NCBI GenBank assembly: GCA_022571715.1
Contig: JACZXH010000033.1
Location: forward strand, 1 to 40,869
Source of the DNA: Bacteroidota bacterium
Lineage (GTDB): Bacteria > Bacteroidota > Bacteroidia > Cytophagales > Cyclobacteriaceae
Direction: 5' to 3'
DNA length: 40,869 nucleotides
Made by a program: the position numbers and the translations under genes. The stretch's first letter is position 1. Each line of letters opens with the position of its first letter. This document shows positions 1 through 7,559 of this stretch, one piece after another. Below the pieces are notes generated by a model. It was not told the DNA's origin and did no database searches. It was given only the letters and a program-made list of their open reading frames with translations.

Positions 1-57
1 TGACTGATCAAAAATATCATAAGTGAGAAACAGCAAATAATGACCTTTTTCATGATG

Positions 58-323
58 TTAACGATTTAATACAAAAAATCCGGATTCAGCTGTAGTACCA
101 TCATTCCGATCTATCCAATAATAATACGTACCTGACGGCAAATTTCCAAATCCATTTACATTTGCTTCACCAATAAATGCCTTTTCTGCATTATCGTAAC
201 CCCTGATTTCAAATACCTTTTGGCCATTCCGGTTGTAAATAATGACAATGTTTTCAGGATATAAGGTGATATTTTCAATTTTCAGAAAATCGTGGCGGTT
301 ATCACCGTTAGGTGAAACTGCGT
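58..323 (-). pseudogene. Out-of-frame gliding motility-associated C-terminal sorting domain (T9SS type B)
   Basis: Read on the minus strand, the bases after the premature stop of the upstream frame encode AVSPNGDNRHDFLKIENI, then VIIYNRNGQKVFEI, GTYYYWIDRND and a final GFFVLNR with a stop at 58-60. The SPNGD...NR.G..VFE...GTYYY pattern is the classical type B T9SS sorting domain. It has no start of its own. Removing one base from the TTTT run (plus-strand A4, 324-327) joins it to the upstream frame as ...LNIYAVSPNGD, a typical domain junction. Either the gene is truly frameshifted, in which case its product would lack the secretion signal, or the homopolymer length is a sequencing error. Confidence 0.8.
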
Positions 324-1219
324 AAAATATTTAAAGGTGGTCTTGGTTCTGTAATTGATGCATCAATTCCTACTACAAAAATATTCCCCGTACCTCGCAG
401 AATACTTGTTACGGATCCCTGAAACAAATCGCCCGTCACCTCGCTTTGTCCAAGTGAATGGAAGGCCGATTGCAGGGTGCGCGCTTCAGCAACAACCACC
501 TGGTTTACACTTTCGTTGAATATTTCATTAACTATGGGCAGCACCACAGGCGACCCTAAAAATATACCGCTTACAAGCTCCATCTCCCAATACCACCTCG
601 TAGAAACTTTGTCGAGAAACCCCACCGTGGCGATATTGGTATTAGTTTCAATTACCATTACCCCTATTTCAGGGTTATCGCCCTCCACATTGATGAACTG
701 AAATGGCAGATACGCGCTTTCAGTCCCTACCGGGTATTGTTTTTCCCCTGTACCCATATGAATCACTTGACCGATGATGTATGAATCCTCTGAGCCCCCA
801 AGTATCACGCCCTCTTCATCCATAATGATCCGGGCGCCGTTGGCTGACCGGAGAATGCCATCGTCAAGAACAAGTTCGTTTACCACTACGATGTCCTCTT
901 CAAAAATCTTGTCTCCGCCCCCAGCAATGGTCAGCTTAGTGAGCGATTGTTGGTTGTGATTGATCACCTGCGGCAGTGGGCTACTCATCACAATGTCGCC
1001 TGTACCGGCATTGTAGGTTCCATTATTTTGCCAAGTGCCGGTCACGACAATGGTTCCGTTGTTTGTTATTTCGCCGTTATTGACCACACTGTCGCCCAGT
1101 ATCAGGATTGTATTTGGCAGTATGGTGATCAAAGCACCGTTGTTTATAAAACTTTGGGAATTAACATTTATGAAAACGAAAGTAAGAATGATTGTTAGTA
1201 TGACGAATGTCAATTTCAT
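308..1219 (-). CDS. Secreted T9SS-type surface protein, N-terminal part of a frameshifted gene
   Basis: This 303-residue frame begins with a signal peptide (hydrophobic residues 4-20, likely cleavage after VNSQ) followed by short Asn/Gly-rich turns (NNGTIVVTGTW, QNNGTYNAG) that read like a beta-helical or beta-sandwich passenger. This layout is common in secreted Bacteroidota proteins with a gliding-motility-associated C-terminal domain. The annotated frame ends abruptly at 308 just as that domain should start; the domain is present in another frame at 58-323, so one gene appears to be broken by a single-base length change in the A4 run at 324-327. No enzyme signature was seen. It lies 41 bases downstream of the tail-fibre-like gene on the same strand and may share its transcript. 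Function is unknown; secreted surface protein is an inference from the signal peptide and the sorting domain. Confidence 0.75.
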   Translation of the reverse strand: MKLTFVILTIILTFVFINVNSQSFINNGALITILPNTILILGDSVVNNGEITNNGTIVVTGTWQNNGTYNAGTGDIVMSSPLPQVINHNQQSLTKLTIAGGGDKIFEEDIVVVNELVLDDGILRSANGARIIMDEEGVILGGSEDSYIIGQVIHMGTGEKQYPVGTESAYLPFQFINVEGDNPEIGVMVIETNTNIATVGFLDKVSTRWYWEMELVSGIFLGSPVVLPIVNEIFNESVNQVVVAEARTLQSAFHSLGQSEVTGDLFQGSVTSILRGTGNIFVVGIDASITEPRPPLNILRSFT

Positions 1220-1260
1220 AATTAAAACAATTTAATCATTAAGACAATCTCAAGAAACGA

Positions 1261-1992
1261 TTATTTCAATCCTCCAGATGAAGAGATTCCAGCTGCTTCT
1301 CTCGTCAACTCATCTAAATATTTCTCAAGTCTGGAAATCCTTAAATCATAAGATTCTTTTTCAGTCCTTAAACTCTTAATTTCTTCCTGTTGCTCCTGAA
1401 TCGCCCTTATTAAGACGGGTACAAGTTCAGAATAACCAATACTCAACATGCCCTCCATTTCATCTCCGTTAACCACTTCGGGAATTACTTTAAGAACATC
1501 CTGGGCAATTAAACCAAGGTTATATGAGTCCGAATCAGACGATTTCAGCATGTACTTGACAGGATCCAAACGCATCAATTCTTCCAATCTATATTCCAGC
1601 TTTGTGATATCTTTTTTCAACCTGATATCTGATACAATTTGTAGCGAGTTGTTGGAGAATATTCGTCTCCAACCAAATGAAGCGGTGCCAAGATCTCTTG
1701 AATTATCGAGTATTGGTATAATGTGTGAATTGGTCAAAAGTTGATTGCCCGCTCCACCATCTTCAAAGTACTCAAAATCCCCAATATACAACCTGTCCCC
1801 TGGGCCTGATCCTACCTGGAACGTTGTCAACCTGGGAACCAGAAATCCCTGATCATTATTTGTAGAAACCAATTCCAAAACAGAATTTTCATTCGGATTC
1901 CCTGTTCCAATTCCTACTGAATTTTGAGCAAAGCCAGCTCTTCCGACAAAAACAAACAGGAAAATTGTTACCATTAGTTTAAATAATCTCAT
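1261..1992 (-). CDS. Tail fiber domain-containing protein with peptidase S74 chaperone domain
   Basis: The 243-residue product has a signal peptide (residues 1-23, ending GFAQ), a short N-terminal region beginning NSVGIGTGNPNENSVLEL, which is common in Bacteroidota secreted tail-fibre-like proteins, and a C-terminal intramolecular chaperone domain of the S74 (endosialidase) family. The hallmark SDIRLKKDI lies at residues 121-129, followed by LGLIAQDV and YSELVPVLIRAIQEQ, then a coiled-coil tail of about 40 residues. In characterised S74 proteins this domain trimerises a beta-structured stalk and cleaves itself off at the Ser of the SDxRLK motif; Ser121 is present here. The partner fibre region is short (about 95 residues). 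A role as a cell-surface fibre is inferred. It precedes the T9SS cargo gene on the same strand. Confidence 0.8.
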   Translation of the reverse strand: MRLFKLMVTIFLFVFVGRAGFAQNSVGIGTGNPNENSVLELVSTNNDQGFLVPRLTTFQVGSGPGDRLYIGDFEYFEDGGAGNQLLTNSHIIPILDNSRDLGTASFGWRRIFSNNSLQIVSDIRLKKDITKLEYRLEELMRLDPVKYMLKSSDSDSYNLGLIAQDVLKVIPEVVNGDEMEGMLSIGYSELVPVLIRAIQEQQEEIKSLRTEKESYDLRISRLEKYLDELTREAAGISSSGGLK

Positions 1993-2204
1993 GATAGTAC
2001 GGATTTGTAGTTGTGATAATCTTCATAATTTGAAAAAATATTAGATAATTTGTAAATATTCGTTCATGGATTTTTCACAATTCAGCTTATCTTATTGCTA
2101 CTTACTGACATTGAATTGACAACATGAGAATGGATGATTCCGGATAAATTATTTCAGAAGAGTAATACTTTCGTAACTCATGTGCAGTGTTAAATGGACT
2201 ATAG

Positions 2205-2236
2205 GAAATGTAAATCATGGGAAAGGATTACATTTC
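2205..2236. other. Imperfect hairpin downstream of dnaB
   Basis: GAAATGTAA-A-TC at 2205-2216 pairs with GATTACATTTC at 2226-2236 with one bulged base and a 9-base loop. It lies 16 bases past the dnaB stop. There is no T-tract on either strand, so it is a weak terminator candidate or a 3' stabilising stem. Confidence 0.35.
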
Positions 2237-2252
2237 TAAATTCTGGCCGGAT

Positions 2253-3809
2253 TTAGAAAGGCGCAGGACCTGTGTCGTCCGGCAAATCATTACCTGCCGA
2301 CTTTTTGCCCGAAGTCGAAGTTGAACTCCCCTCATCATCACCATTAGCCTTGCTTTGAAAAGTCAGCCGGCTTGCCAAGTTTTCTCTACTGCTGAACGAA
2401 AAGTCTGCATCGGTAAATTTGGTAAATTTGCTGATAAATTTAAGCTGAATGGTTTCTAGCGATCCGTTCCGGTGCTTGGCAATTATAACTTCAGCAGTAC
2501 CAGTGGTAGGCATACCTTGTTCATCCTCCGTAATGTTATAATATTCGGGCCGGTACAAAAACATAACAAGGTCGGCATCCTGCTCAATCGATCCCGATTC
2601 ACGCAAATCCGAAAGATGCGGCCTTTTATCACCACCCCTTGTTTCAACAGCACGGCTTAACTGACTAATAGCGACAACCGGTACATTCAACTCTTTAGCC
2701 AGGCCTTTAAGTGAACGTGAAATATGTGCAATTTCCTGTTCCCGGTTACCGCCACCGGTTTTTTCTCCGCTCATCAACTGAAGATAGTCAATGATAATGA
2801 GTTCGACATTATTTTGTGATACAAGGCGCCGGCTTTTTGCACGTAATTCGAGAATAGTGAGCGCAGGCGTATCATCGATAAATATTGGAGCGTCCGCAAG
2901 ATTAGAAGTTTTGTGTACCAACTGCTCCCATTCGTAGTCTGCCAGATCTCCTTTTTTGATCTTCTCATTTTCAAGTTCCGCCTCTGCAGATATTAGTCTG
3001 TTTACAAGTTGGAGCGAAGACATTTCGAGTGAAAATATAGCCACTGGGCGGTTAAAATCAACCGCCGCATTTCGCATTGCAGAAACAATAAATGCAGTTT
3101 TACCCATGCCCGGGCGTGCGGCAATGATCACAAGATCTGATTTTTGCCATCCCGAAGTTACCCGGTCCAATGCTGAAAAACCACTGGGAACGCCCGTAAG
3201 TCCATCCTTATGAGTCTTTCTTATTTCAAGTTCCTTTCTGGCTTCTATCATGAGGGTGCGCATGGAGGAATAATTTTTCCGTATATGCGATTCAGATACA
3301 TCAAACAATGCTTGCTCTGTTTTATCAAGGAGCTCAAATACATCAGTTGTATCTTCATAGGCTAATTTCTGAATGTCTCCCGAAATAGCAATTAGTTCTC
3401 TTTTTATGGATTGCTCTGCAATAATACGGGCATGATATTCGATATTGGCAGCCGAATTTACTTTTGAGGTGAGTTCAGTAATATAGTAAGCGCCACCCAC
3501 AAATTCGAGCTTGCCAACTTTACGAAGATGATTTGTAACTGTCAGCAGATCAACCGGTTCCGCATTGTTAAAAAGATCAACAATGGCCTGAAATATCTCA
3601 GCATGCGATTCTTTATAAAAACTTTCTGGTTTTAATACTTCAATCACATTGGTAAGGGCTTCTTTTTCAAGCATTAATGCCCCCAATACCGCTTCTTCAA
3701 GATCGACCGCCTGGGGTGGTACCTTGCCCAGTTCTCCTGATTCGGTTTTTATGAAACTTCCGGATTTATAACCAACTCTTAATGATGACCGTTTTTTGTT
3801 TTGCTCCAT
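2253..3809 (-). CDS. dnaB: Replicative DNA helicase DnaB
   Basis: This is the hexameric helicase that unwinds DNA ahead of the replication fork and recruits primase. The 518-residue product has the DnaB N-terminal collar domain (about residues 30-135, with PPQAVDLEEAVLGALM), a linker, and a RecA-like motor domain with Walker A ARPGMGKTAF at 231-240 and Walker B VELIIIDYLQLM at 335-346. A later ISRSLKGLAKELNVPVVAISQLSR segment is typical of DnaB family motif H3/H4. No intein is present. The first about 28 residues and the Ser/Gly-rich tail after residue 480 are lineage-specific extensions. The gene diverges from mpl across a 190-base AT-rich gap holding a probable promoter for dnaB and a cluster of DnaA-box-like words. 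Confidence 0.97.
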   Translation of the reverse strand: MEQNKKRSSLRVGYKSGSFIKTESGELGKVPPQAVDLEEAVLGALMLEKEALTNVIEVLKPESFYKESHAEIFQAIVDLFNNAEPVDLLTVTNHLRKVGKLEFVGGAYYITELTSKVNSAANIEYHARIIAEQSIKRELIAISGDIQKLAYEDTTDVFELLDKTEQALFDVSESHIRKNYSSMRTLMIEARKELEIRKTHKDGLTGVPSGFSALDRVTSGWQKSDLVIIAARPGMGKTAFIVSAMRNAAVDFNRPVAIFSLEMSSLQLVNRLISAEAELENEKIKKGDLADYEWEQLVHKTSNLADAPIFIDDTPALTILELRAKSRRLVSQNNVELIIIDYLQLMSGEKTGGGNREQEIAHISRSLKGLAKELNVPVVAISQLSRAVETRGGDKRPHLSDLRESGSIEQDADLVMFLYRPEYYNITEDEQGMPTTGTAEVIIAKHRNGSLETIQLKFISKFTKFTDADFSFSSRENLASRLTFQSKANGDDEGSSTSTSGKKSAGNDLPDDTGPAPF

Positions 3810-3841
3810 TAAAAAATATCGACTTGGATTATAAATAAAAA

Positions 3842-3853
3842 ATCTCGCGAGAT
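3842..3853. promoter_or_regulatory. Perfect palindrome ATCTCGCGAGAT at the dnaB promoter
   Basis: A perfect 12-base palindrome, GC-rich at its centre in an AT-rich gap, directly abuts the minus-strand -7 element at 3854-3861 and therefore sits at the expected dnaB transcription start. That position would suit a repressor operator. The binding protein is unknown; the repressor idea is inference. Confidence 0.4.
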
Positions 3854-3861
3854 CAAACCTA
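3854..3861 (-). promoter_or_regulatory. Probable -7 element of the dnaB promoter
   Basis: The minus strand reads TAGGTTTG, an exact match to the Bacteroidota -7 consensus TAnnTTTG, 45 bases before the dnaB start codon. No clear -33 TTG was seen at the usual spacing. Confidence 0.5.
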
Positions 3862-3934
3862 ATAAAATTGTCCGAATAACTTAGAAAAATCTGGCATGTA
3901 TTTATAAACCATTTTTCCCCAGTGGTTTTTATCT

Positions 3935-3988
3935 TTAATCACAATAATTTAAACATTAATTCACAAACTATCCACATATATATTCACA
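3935..3988 (+). promoter_or_regulatory. Four phased DnaA-box-like 9-mers between dnaB and mpl
   Basis: Four words in one orientation each differ by one base from TTATNCACA: TTAATCACA (3935-3943), TAATTCACA (3957-3965), CTATCCACA (3968-3976) and ATATTCACA (3980-3988). Their starts are 22, 11 and 12 bases apart, close to whole helical turns. The surrounding gap is strongly AT-rich. This could be a DnaA-controlled promoter or, less likely, part of a replication origin. No box matches the consensus perfectly and dnaA is not in the window. Confidence 0.4.
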
Positions 3989-3992
3989 ATTT

Positions 3993-4000
3993 TAACTTTG
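3993..4000 (+). promoter_or_regulatory. Probable -7 element of the mpl promoter
   Basis: TAACTTTG matches TAnnTTTG exactly. Transcription would begin near 4007, which places the ATG at 4002 upstream of the RNA and favours the ATG at 4056 as the mpl start. Confidence 0.6.
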
Positions 4001-4055
4001 TATGCCCGCATTTGAGGCTGCGAGATTTTATCGTATTTTTAACCAATTTTCTAAG

Positions 4056-5432
4056 ATGAATAACACAAATCTGAATATACATTTTATTGCTATCGGTGGT
4101 AGTCTCATGCACAGCCTGGCTATTGCCCTGAAGCATGCTGGGTATAACATTTCAGGGAGTGACGACCAGATTTATGATCCATCAAAATCAAACCTTATAA
4201 AGCACGGAATATTGTCTGCGAATGAAGGATGGAATACCGGAAAGATACATGACGGACTCGACGCGGTTATCCTCGGTATGCATGCAAGAAAAGATAATTC
4301 TGAATTGCAAAAGGCATTGAAACTAGGTTTAAAAATTTATTCTGCTCCTGAATATATCTATGATCAGTCGCAGGACAAACAACGGATTGTGATCGGTGGA
4401 AGCCATGGTAAATCCACAATCACCGCAATTATTATGCATGTTCTTAAATATTTTGGACGTGAATTTGATTTTGCATTAGGTGCCCAGGTCGAAGGTTTTG
4501 AGAACATGGTGAAGATCACTGATGCGCCGATAATCATAATCGAAGGAGATGAATACCTTTCTTCTCCCCTGGACGACACTCCCAAATTTCTGAATTACAA
4601 ACATCATATCGGCCTTATCAGCGGTATATCCTGGGATCATATAAACGTATTTCCGTCAGAAGAAGAATATGTAAAACAGTTTGAATTGTTTGCTGATAGT
4701 ACGCCCAAAGGCGGAACGCTGGTTTATTGTGAAGAAGATCCAATGGCCTCAGTAATAGGGCTGAAAGACAGGCCAGATGTGCACCTGTTTGATTACAAAA
4801 CCCATCCATTCGTGATTGAAGATGGTATTACCTACCTGCTTGATGGTGAGGAACGGATACCCATTAAATTATTCGGGCGACATAATTTGCAGAATATCTC
4901 AGGTGCAATGAAAGTATTGTATAGGCTAAACATATCGAAAGGAGATATTTACCTGGCTATTCAAAGTTTTAAGGGTCCAAGCAAACGGCTTGAATTAATT
5001 AATTCATCTGCATCCGCATCATTTTTTGTAGATTATGCGCATTCTCCTTCCAAAGTTCTTGCCAGCACGCTGGCAATGAAAGAGCAGTATCCAGATCGTG
5101 AACTAGTGGCATGCCTGGAACTTCATACATTCAGCAGCCTTAGCCGCGATTTTCTTCCAAATTATAAAGACGGTCTGCGTTATGCCAATTATCCAGTGGT
5201 GTATTTTAACCCGAAGACAATTGAGCACAAACGTCTTGCACCCCTTACTGAAGATGATATTAAAAAGTCATTCGGAAGTCCGAACATCAGGGTTTTTACT
5301 TCGTCTTCAAACCTTAAATCATGGCTTTTAAACCAGGATTGGAATCATAAAAACCTGATGCTCATGAGTTCAGGAACATTTGGTGACCTGAATATTGGTG
5401 AACTTGCTAATGAATTATTGAATGAATCTTAA
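4056..5432 (+). CDS. mpl: UDP-N-acetylmuramate:peptide (Mpl-type) ligase
   Basis: Mpl-type enzymes reattach the salvaged murein tripeptide to UDP-MurNAc in cytoplasmic peptidoglycan recycling. The 458-residue product shows the Mur ligase order: N-terminal Rossmann domain (IHFIAIGGSLMHSLA, NISGSDDQIYDP), a central ATPase domain with GGSHGKST at about 114-121 and IIIEGDEYLSS, and a C-terminal ligase domain with VDYAHSPSKVLA. These are Mpl-type rather than MurC-type variants, as usual in Bacteroidota. A longer frame starts at 4002, but its first 18 residues have no family counterpart and that ATG lies only 2 bases past the predicted -7 element, so 4056 is chosen. The end overlaps the exonuclease gene by 11 bases, suggesting co-translation. 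Confidence 0.88.
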   Translation: MNNTNLNIHFIAIGGSLMHSLAIALKHAGYNISGSDDQIYDPSKSNLIKHGILSANEGWNTGKIHDGLDAVILGMHARKDNSELQKALKLGLKIYSAPEYIYDQSQDKQRIVIGGSHGKSTITAIIMHVLKYFGREFDFALGAQVEGFENMVKITDAPIIIIEGDEYLSSPLDDTPKFLNYKHHIGLISGISWDHINVFPSEEEYVKQFELFADSTPKGGTLVYCEEDPMASVIGLKDRPDVHLFDYKTHPFVIEDGITYLLDGEERIPIKLFGRHNLQNISGAMKVLYRLNISKGDIYLAIQSFKGPSKRLELINSSASASFFVDYAHSPSKVLASTLAMKEQYPDRELVACLELHTFSSLSRDFLPNYKDGLRYANYPVVYFNPKTIEHKRLAPLTEDDIKKSFGSPNIRVFTSSSNLKSWLLNQDWNHKNLMLMSSGTFGDLNIGELANELLNES

Positions 5433-6222
5433 CCTGAAAATCCCACTTGCGTTTTTTGATCTTGAAACAACAGGAATAAACGTAATCAAAGACCGGATTG
5501 TTGAATTTTCCATATTTAAAATCATGCCTAATGGAGAACAAATCATCAGAACGCAATTAATTAATCCCACAATTCCCATACCAGAAGAAACAAGTAAAAT
5601 ACATGGCATATATGATGTTGATGTAGCTGATAAACCGACCTTCAAGGAGATCGCCAAAGAGCTTGCCAAATTTCTTGAAGGTACAGACCTGGCGGGTTTC
5701 AATAGCATCAAATTTGACGTACCTGTACTCGTGGAAGAGTTTCTTCGGGCAGGTGTTTCGTTCGATATCAGTAAAAGGAAGCTCATTGACATCCAGCGCA
5801 TATTTCATATGATGGAAAAACGCAATCTCGCAGCTGCCTATAAATTTTATTGCAATAAAACATTGGAAAACGCACACTCGGCAGAAGCAGATACACAAGC
5901 AACCCTCGAAGTATTTGAGGCTCAGGTCCGGAAATATGAAAACATGGATGTGTACGATGGGTTAGGAAACAAAATTGGAGTAATCAAAAATGATATGGAA
6001 ATCATTCACAATATTACTGCCAGAAATATGATAGATCTTGCTGGAAGAATGATCCTCAAAGACAAGGATATAATTTTTAACTTCGGCAAGCATAAAGGTA
6101 AAAAAGTAACAGATGTACTTGATAAGGAACCCTCCTATTATGATTGGATAATGAATAGTGAATTTCCACTCGACACAAAACGAAAACTTACAGAAATAAA
6201 GTTACAGGCATTTAAACAATAA
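5422..6222 (+). CDS. DnaQ-like 3'-5' exonuclease with C-terminal DUF3820-type domain
   Basis: The 266-residue protein has all DEDDh exonuclease motifs: Exo I FFDLETTG (residues 11-18), Exo II with AGFNSIKFDVPVL (about 95-107) and Exo III with HSAEADTQATLEV (about 152-164), with the catalytic His of HxAxxD present. After residue 210 comes IFNFGKHKGKKVTDV and YYDWIMNSEFP, a DUF3820-like module that recurs at the C-terminus of bacterial DnaQ-type nucleases. It would remove nucleotides from 3' ends of DNA or RNA; the physiological substrate is unknown. It is not clearly the proofreading subunit of DNA polymerase III. The gene starts inside the mpl 3' end and shares its promoter; it converges on the epimerase gene with a 12-base gap. 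Confidence 0.88.
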   Translation: MNLNLKIPLAFFDLETTGINVIKDRIVEFSIFKIMPNGEQIIRTQLINPTIPIPEETSKIHGIYDVDVADKPTFKEIAKELAKFLEGTDLAGFNSIKFDVPVLVEEFLRAGVSFDISKRKLIDIQRIFHMMEKRNLAAAYKFYCNKTLENAHSAEADTQATLEVFEAQVRKYENMDVYDGLGNKIGVIKNDMEIIHNITARNMIDLAGRMILKDKDIIFNFGKHKGKKVTDVLDKEPSYYDWIMNSEFPLDTKRKLTEIKLQAFKQ

Positions 6223-6234
6223 TATTGCTTCCGA

Positions 6235-7185
6235 TTACACATTTGTCCTGAACCAGTCGATCGTTTCGGATATAGCTTCCGTCATGGGTGTGGGTTTAAA
6301 ATCCGGGTACTTCGCCCTAATTTTTTCATCATTTAGTATAATGCTATTTTCGAATTGGTAGAAATTTTCTTTCAGTTCTTTAACAACCGGACTAAAAATT
6401 CCGGCAATTTGTAAAATGAATTTCGGAATAACTTTTACCTGATCAGGGCTTCCGGCTACAGAACTTATCTCCCTTGCCCAGGATCTCATACTTGTGATTA
6501 CCGTGCCACCATAATTATAAAGTGTGAAATTATCCATTTCCGTTTCTCTACACAATTTCAGCATCAGCTGCGCAGCATCGGGTGTATAGACAAACTGATG
6601 GGGTATATCCGCATCGATTAGCCACTCTATTGGCTTGTTTTTCGCTGCATTCCTGAAAATAGGTTTAATTAGGCCATTTAATACATTCGGTCCCCAGAAA
6701 TCAGGCAGGCGAAGTATGATAATCTTACATTTTCCCTCATCAGCGGCATTTTTTAGTAGTTGTATTAACCTCCATCTTAACTTGCCCTTTTTAGTAACAG
6801 GTACAGGTACAGTGGTTTCCTTTATTTCCTCATCCACATTACCAAAAGAATAAATATTTCCAGGAAAAATCAAGATAGAGTTATTCTGACTTGCCGCATC
6901 AATAACATTTCCTGTTACTGGCTCCATAAACATGTCCCATTTATGATACGGATAGTTAATGCCATGAAAAATATAATTTGCTTCTGATGCCAGTGTGTTG
7001 AGCAAATCCCGGTTTCTAACATCACCTTCAACTATGTGTAGAATCGCACTATTATCAAAAAGTTTCAGTGCTTTTTTTTTGCTTCTGACCAAAATTGTTA
7101 CAGATTCATGTTTTGCCAGAAGGGCCGTAGTAAAGGCATATCCAATGCTGCCAGTTGAACCTAAAATTAAATAATTCCCTTGCAT
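6235..7185 (-). CDS. NAD-dependent epimerase/dehydratase family protein
   Basis: A 316-residue extended short-chain dehydrogenase-like protein. The nucleotide-binding glycine motif ILGSTGSIGYA lies at residues 7-17, followed by VEGDVRNRDLL, typical of the acidic adenine-ring contact region, and PGNIYSFGNVDE, where a Tyr sits near the position expected for the active-site YxxxK although the Lys is not evident. That gap makes catalysis uncertain; it may act as an NADP-binding or atypical reductase. The C-terminus ends in a substrate-domain pattern (KYPDFKPTPMTEAI...TIDWFRTN) seen in this family. No neighbouring pathway genes identify the substrate. It is monocistronic, convergent with the exonuclease gene. 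Confidence 0.82.
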   Translation of the reverse strand: MQGNYLILGSTGSIGYAFTTALLAKHESVTILVRSKKKALKLFDNSAILHIVEGDVRNRDLLNTLASEANYIFHGINYPYHKWDMFMEPVTGNVIDAASQNNSILIFPGNIYSFGNVDEEIKETTVPVPVTKKGKLRWRLIQLLKNAADEGKCKIIILRLPDFWGPNVLNGLIKPIFRNAAKNKPIEWLIDADIPHQFVYTPDAAQLMLKLCRETEMDNFTLYNYGGTVITSMRSWAREISSVAGSPDQVKVIPKFILQIAGIFSPVVKELKENFYQFENSIILNDEKIRAKYPDFKPTPMTEAISETIDWFRTNV

Positions 7186-7559
7186 AATTTTATCTCATTT
7201 AAGAAATATGAATGCAATCAACCCAAATCCCACATTTGATCAATTGATTATGTTAAATATTTAATAGATTGTGTAGGATGAATTTCGTTATACGTAAAGC
7301 CGGCTCAAGCATATGAGTTGAAAAACGAAATAAATGAAGCAAAAAGCCGCATCGAACTGTTAATTATTGAAATACCCGAATCCTCCGATTCATAATTTTA
7401 CATTTTATTTATTCTAATAAACTAAGCGAATATCTGGGTTGCGTCAACAGAATACTTTGAAGTTATAAGTAAAGGTATCAGCTAGACCAAATATCCTGAG
7501 AGGTACTTTTGGTATGTCCTAATGGATTATTTACAAACAAACAATAAAATAATGAATGC
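7186..7559. other. Intergenic stretch with no convincing gene
   Basis: AT-rich DNA upstream of the epimerase gene and of the decayed desaturase. A plus-strand open stretch at 7282-7395 ends in a plausible protein tail (ELKNEINEAKSRIELL...) but has no start codon or recognisable family; it may be a remnant of a lost gene. The missing N-terminal part of the desaturase would fall at the right end, but I could not align it. Confidence 0.5.

Noticed and set aside
3902-3932. AAACCA...TGGTTT hairpin between dnaB and mpl
   Set aside because: The stem is only six bases with an 11-base loop and lies between divergent genes, where a terminator would have no role.
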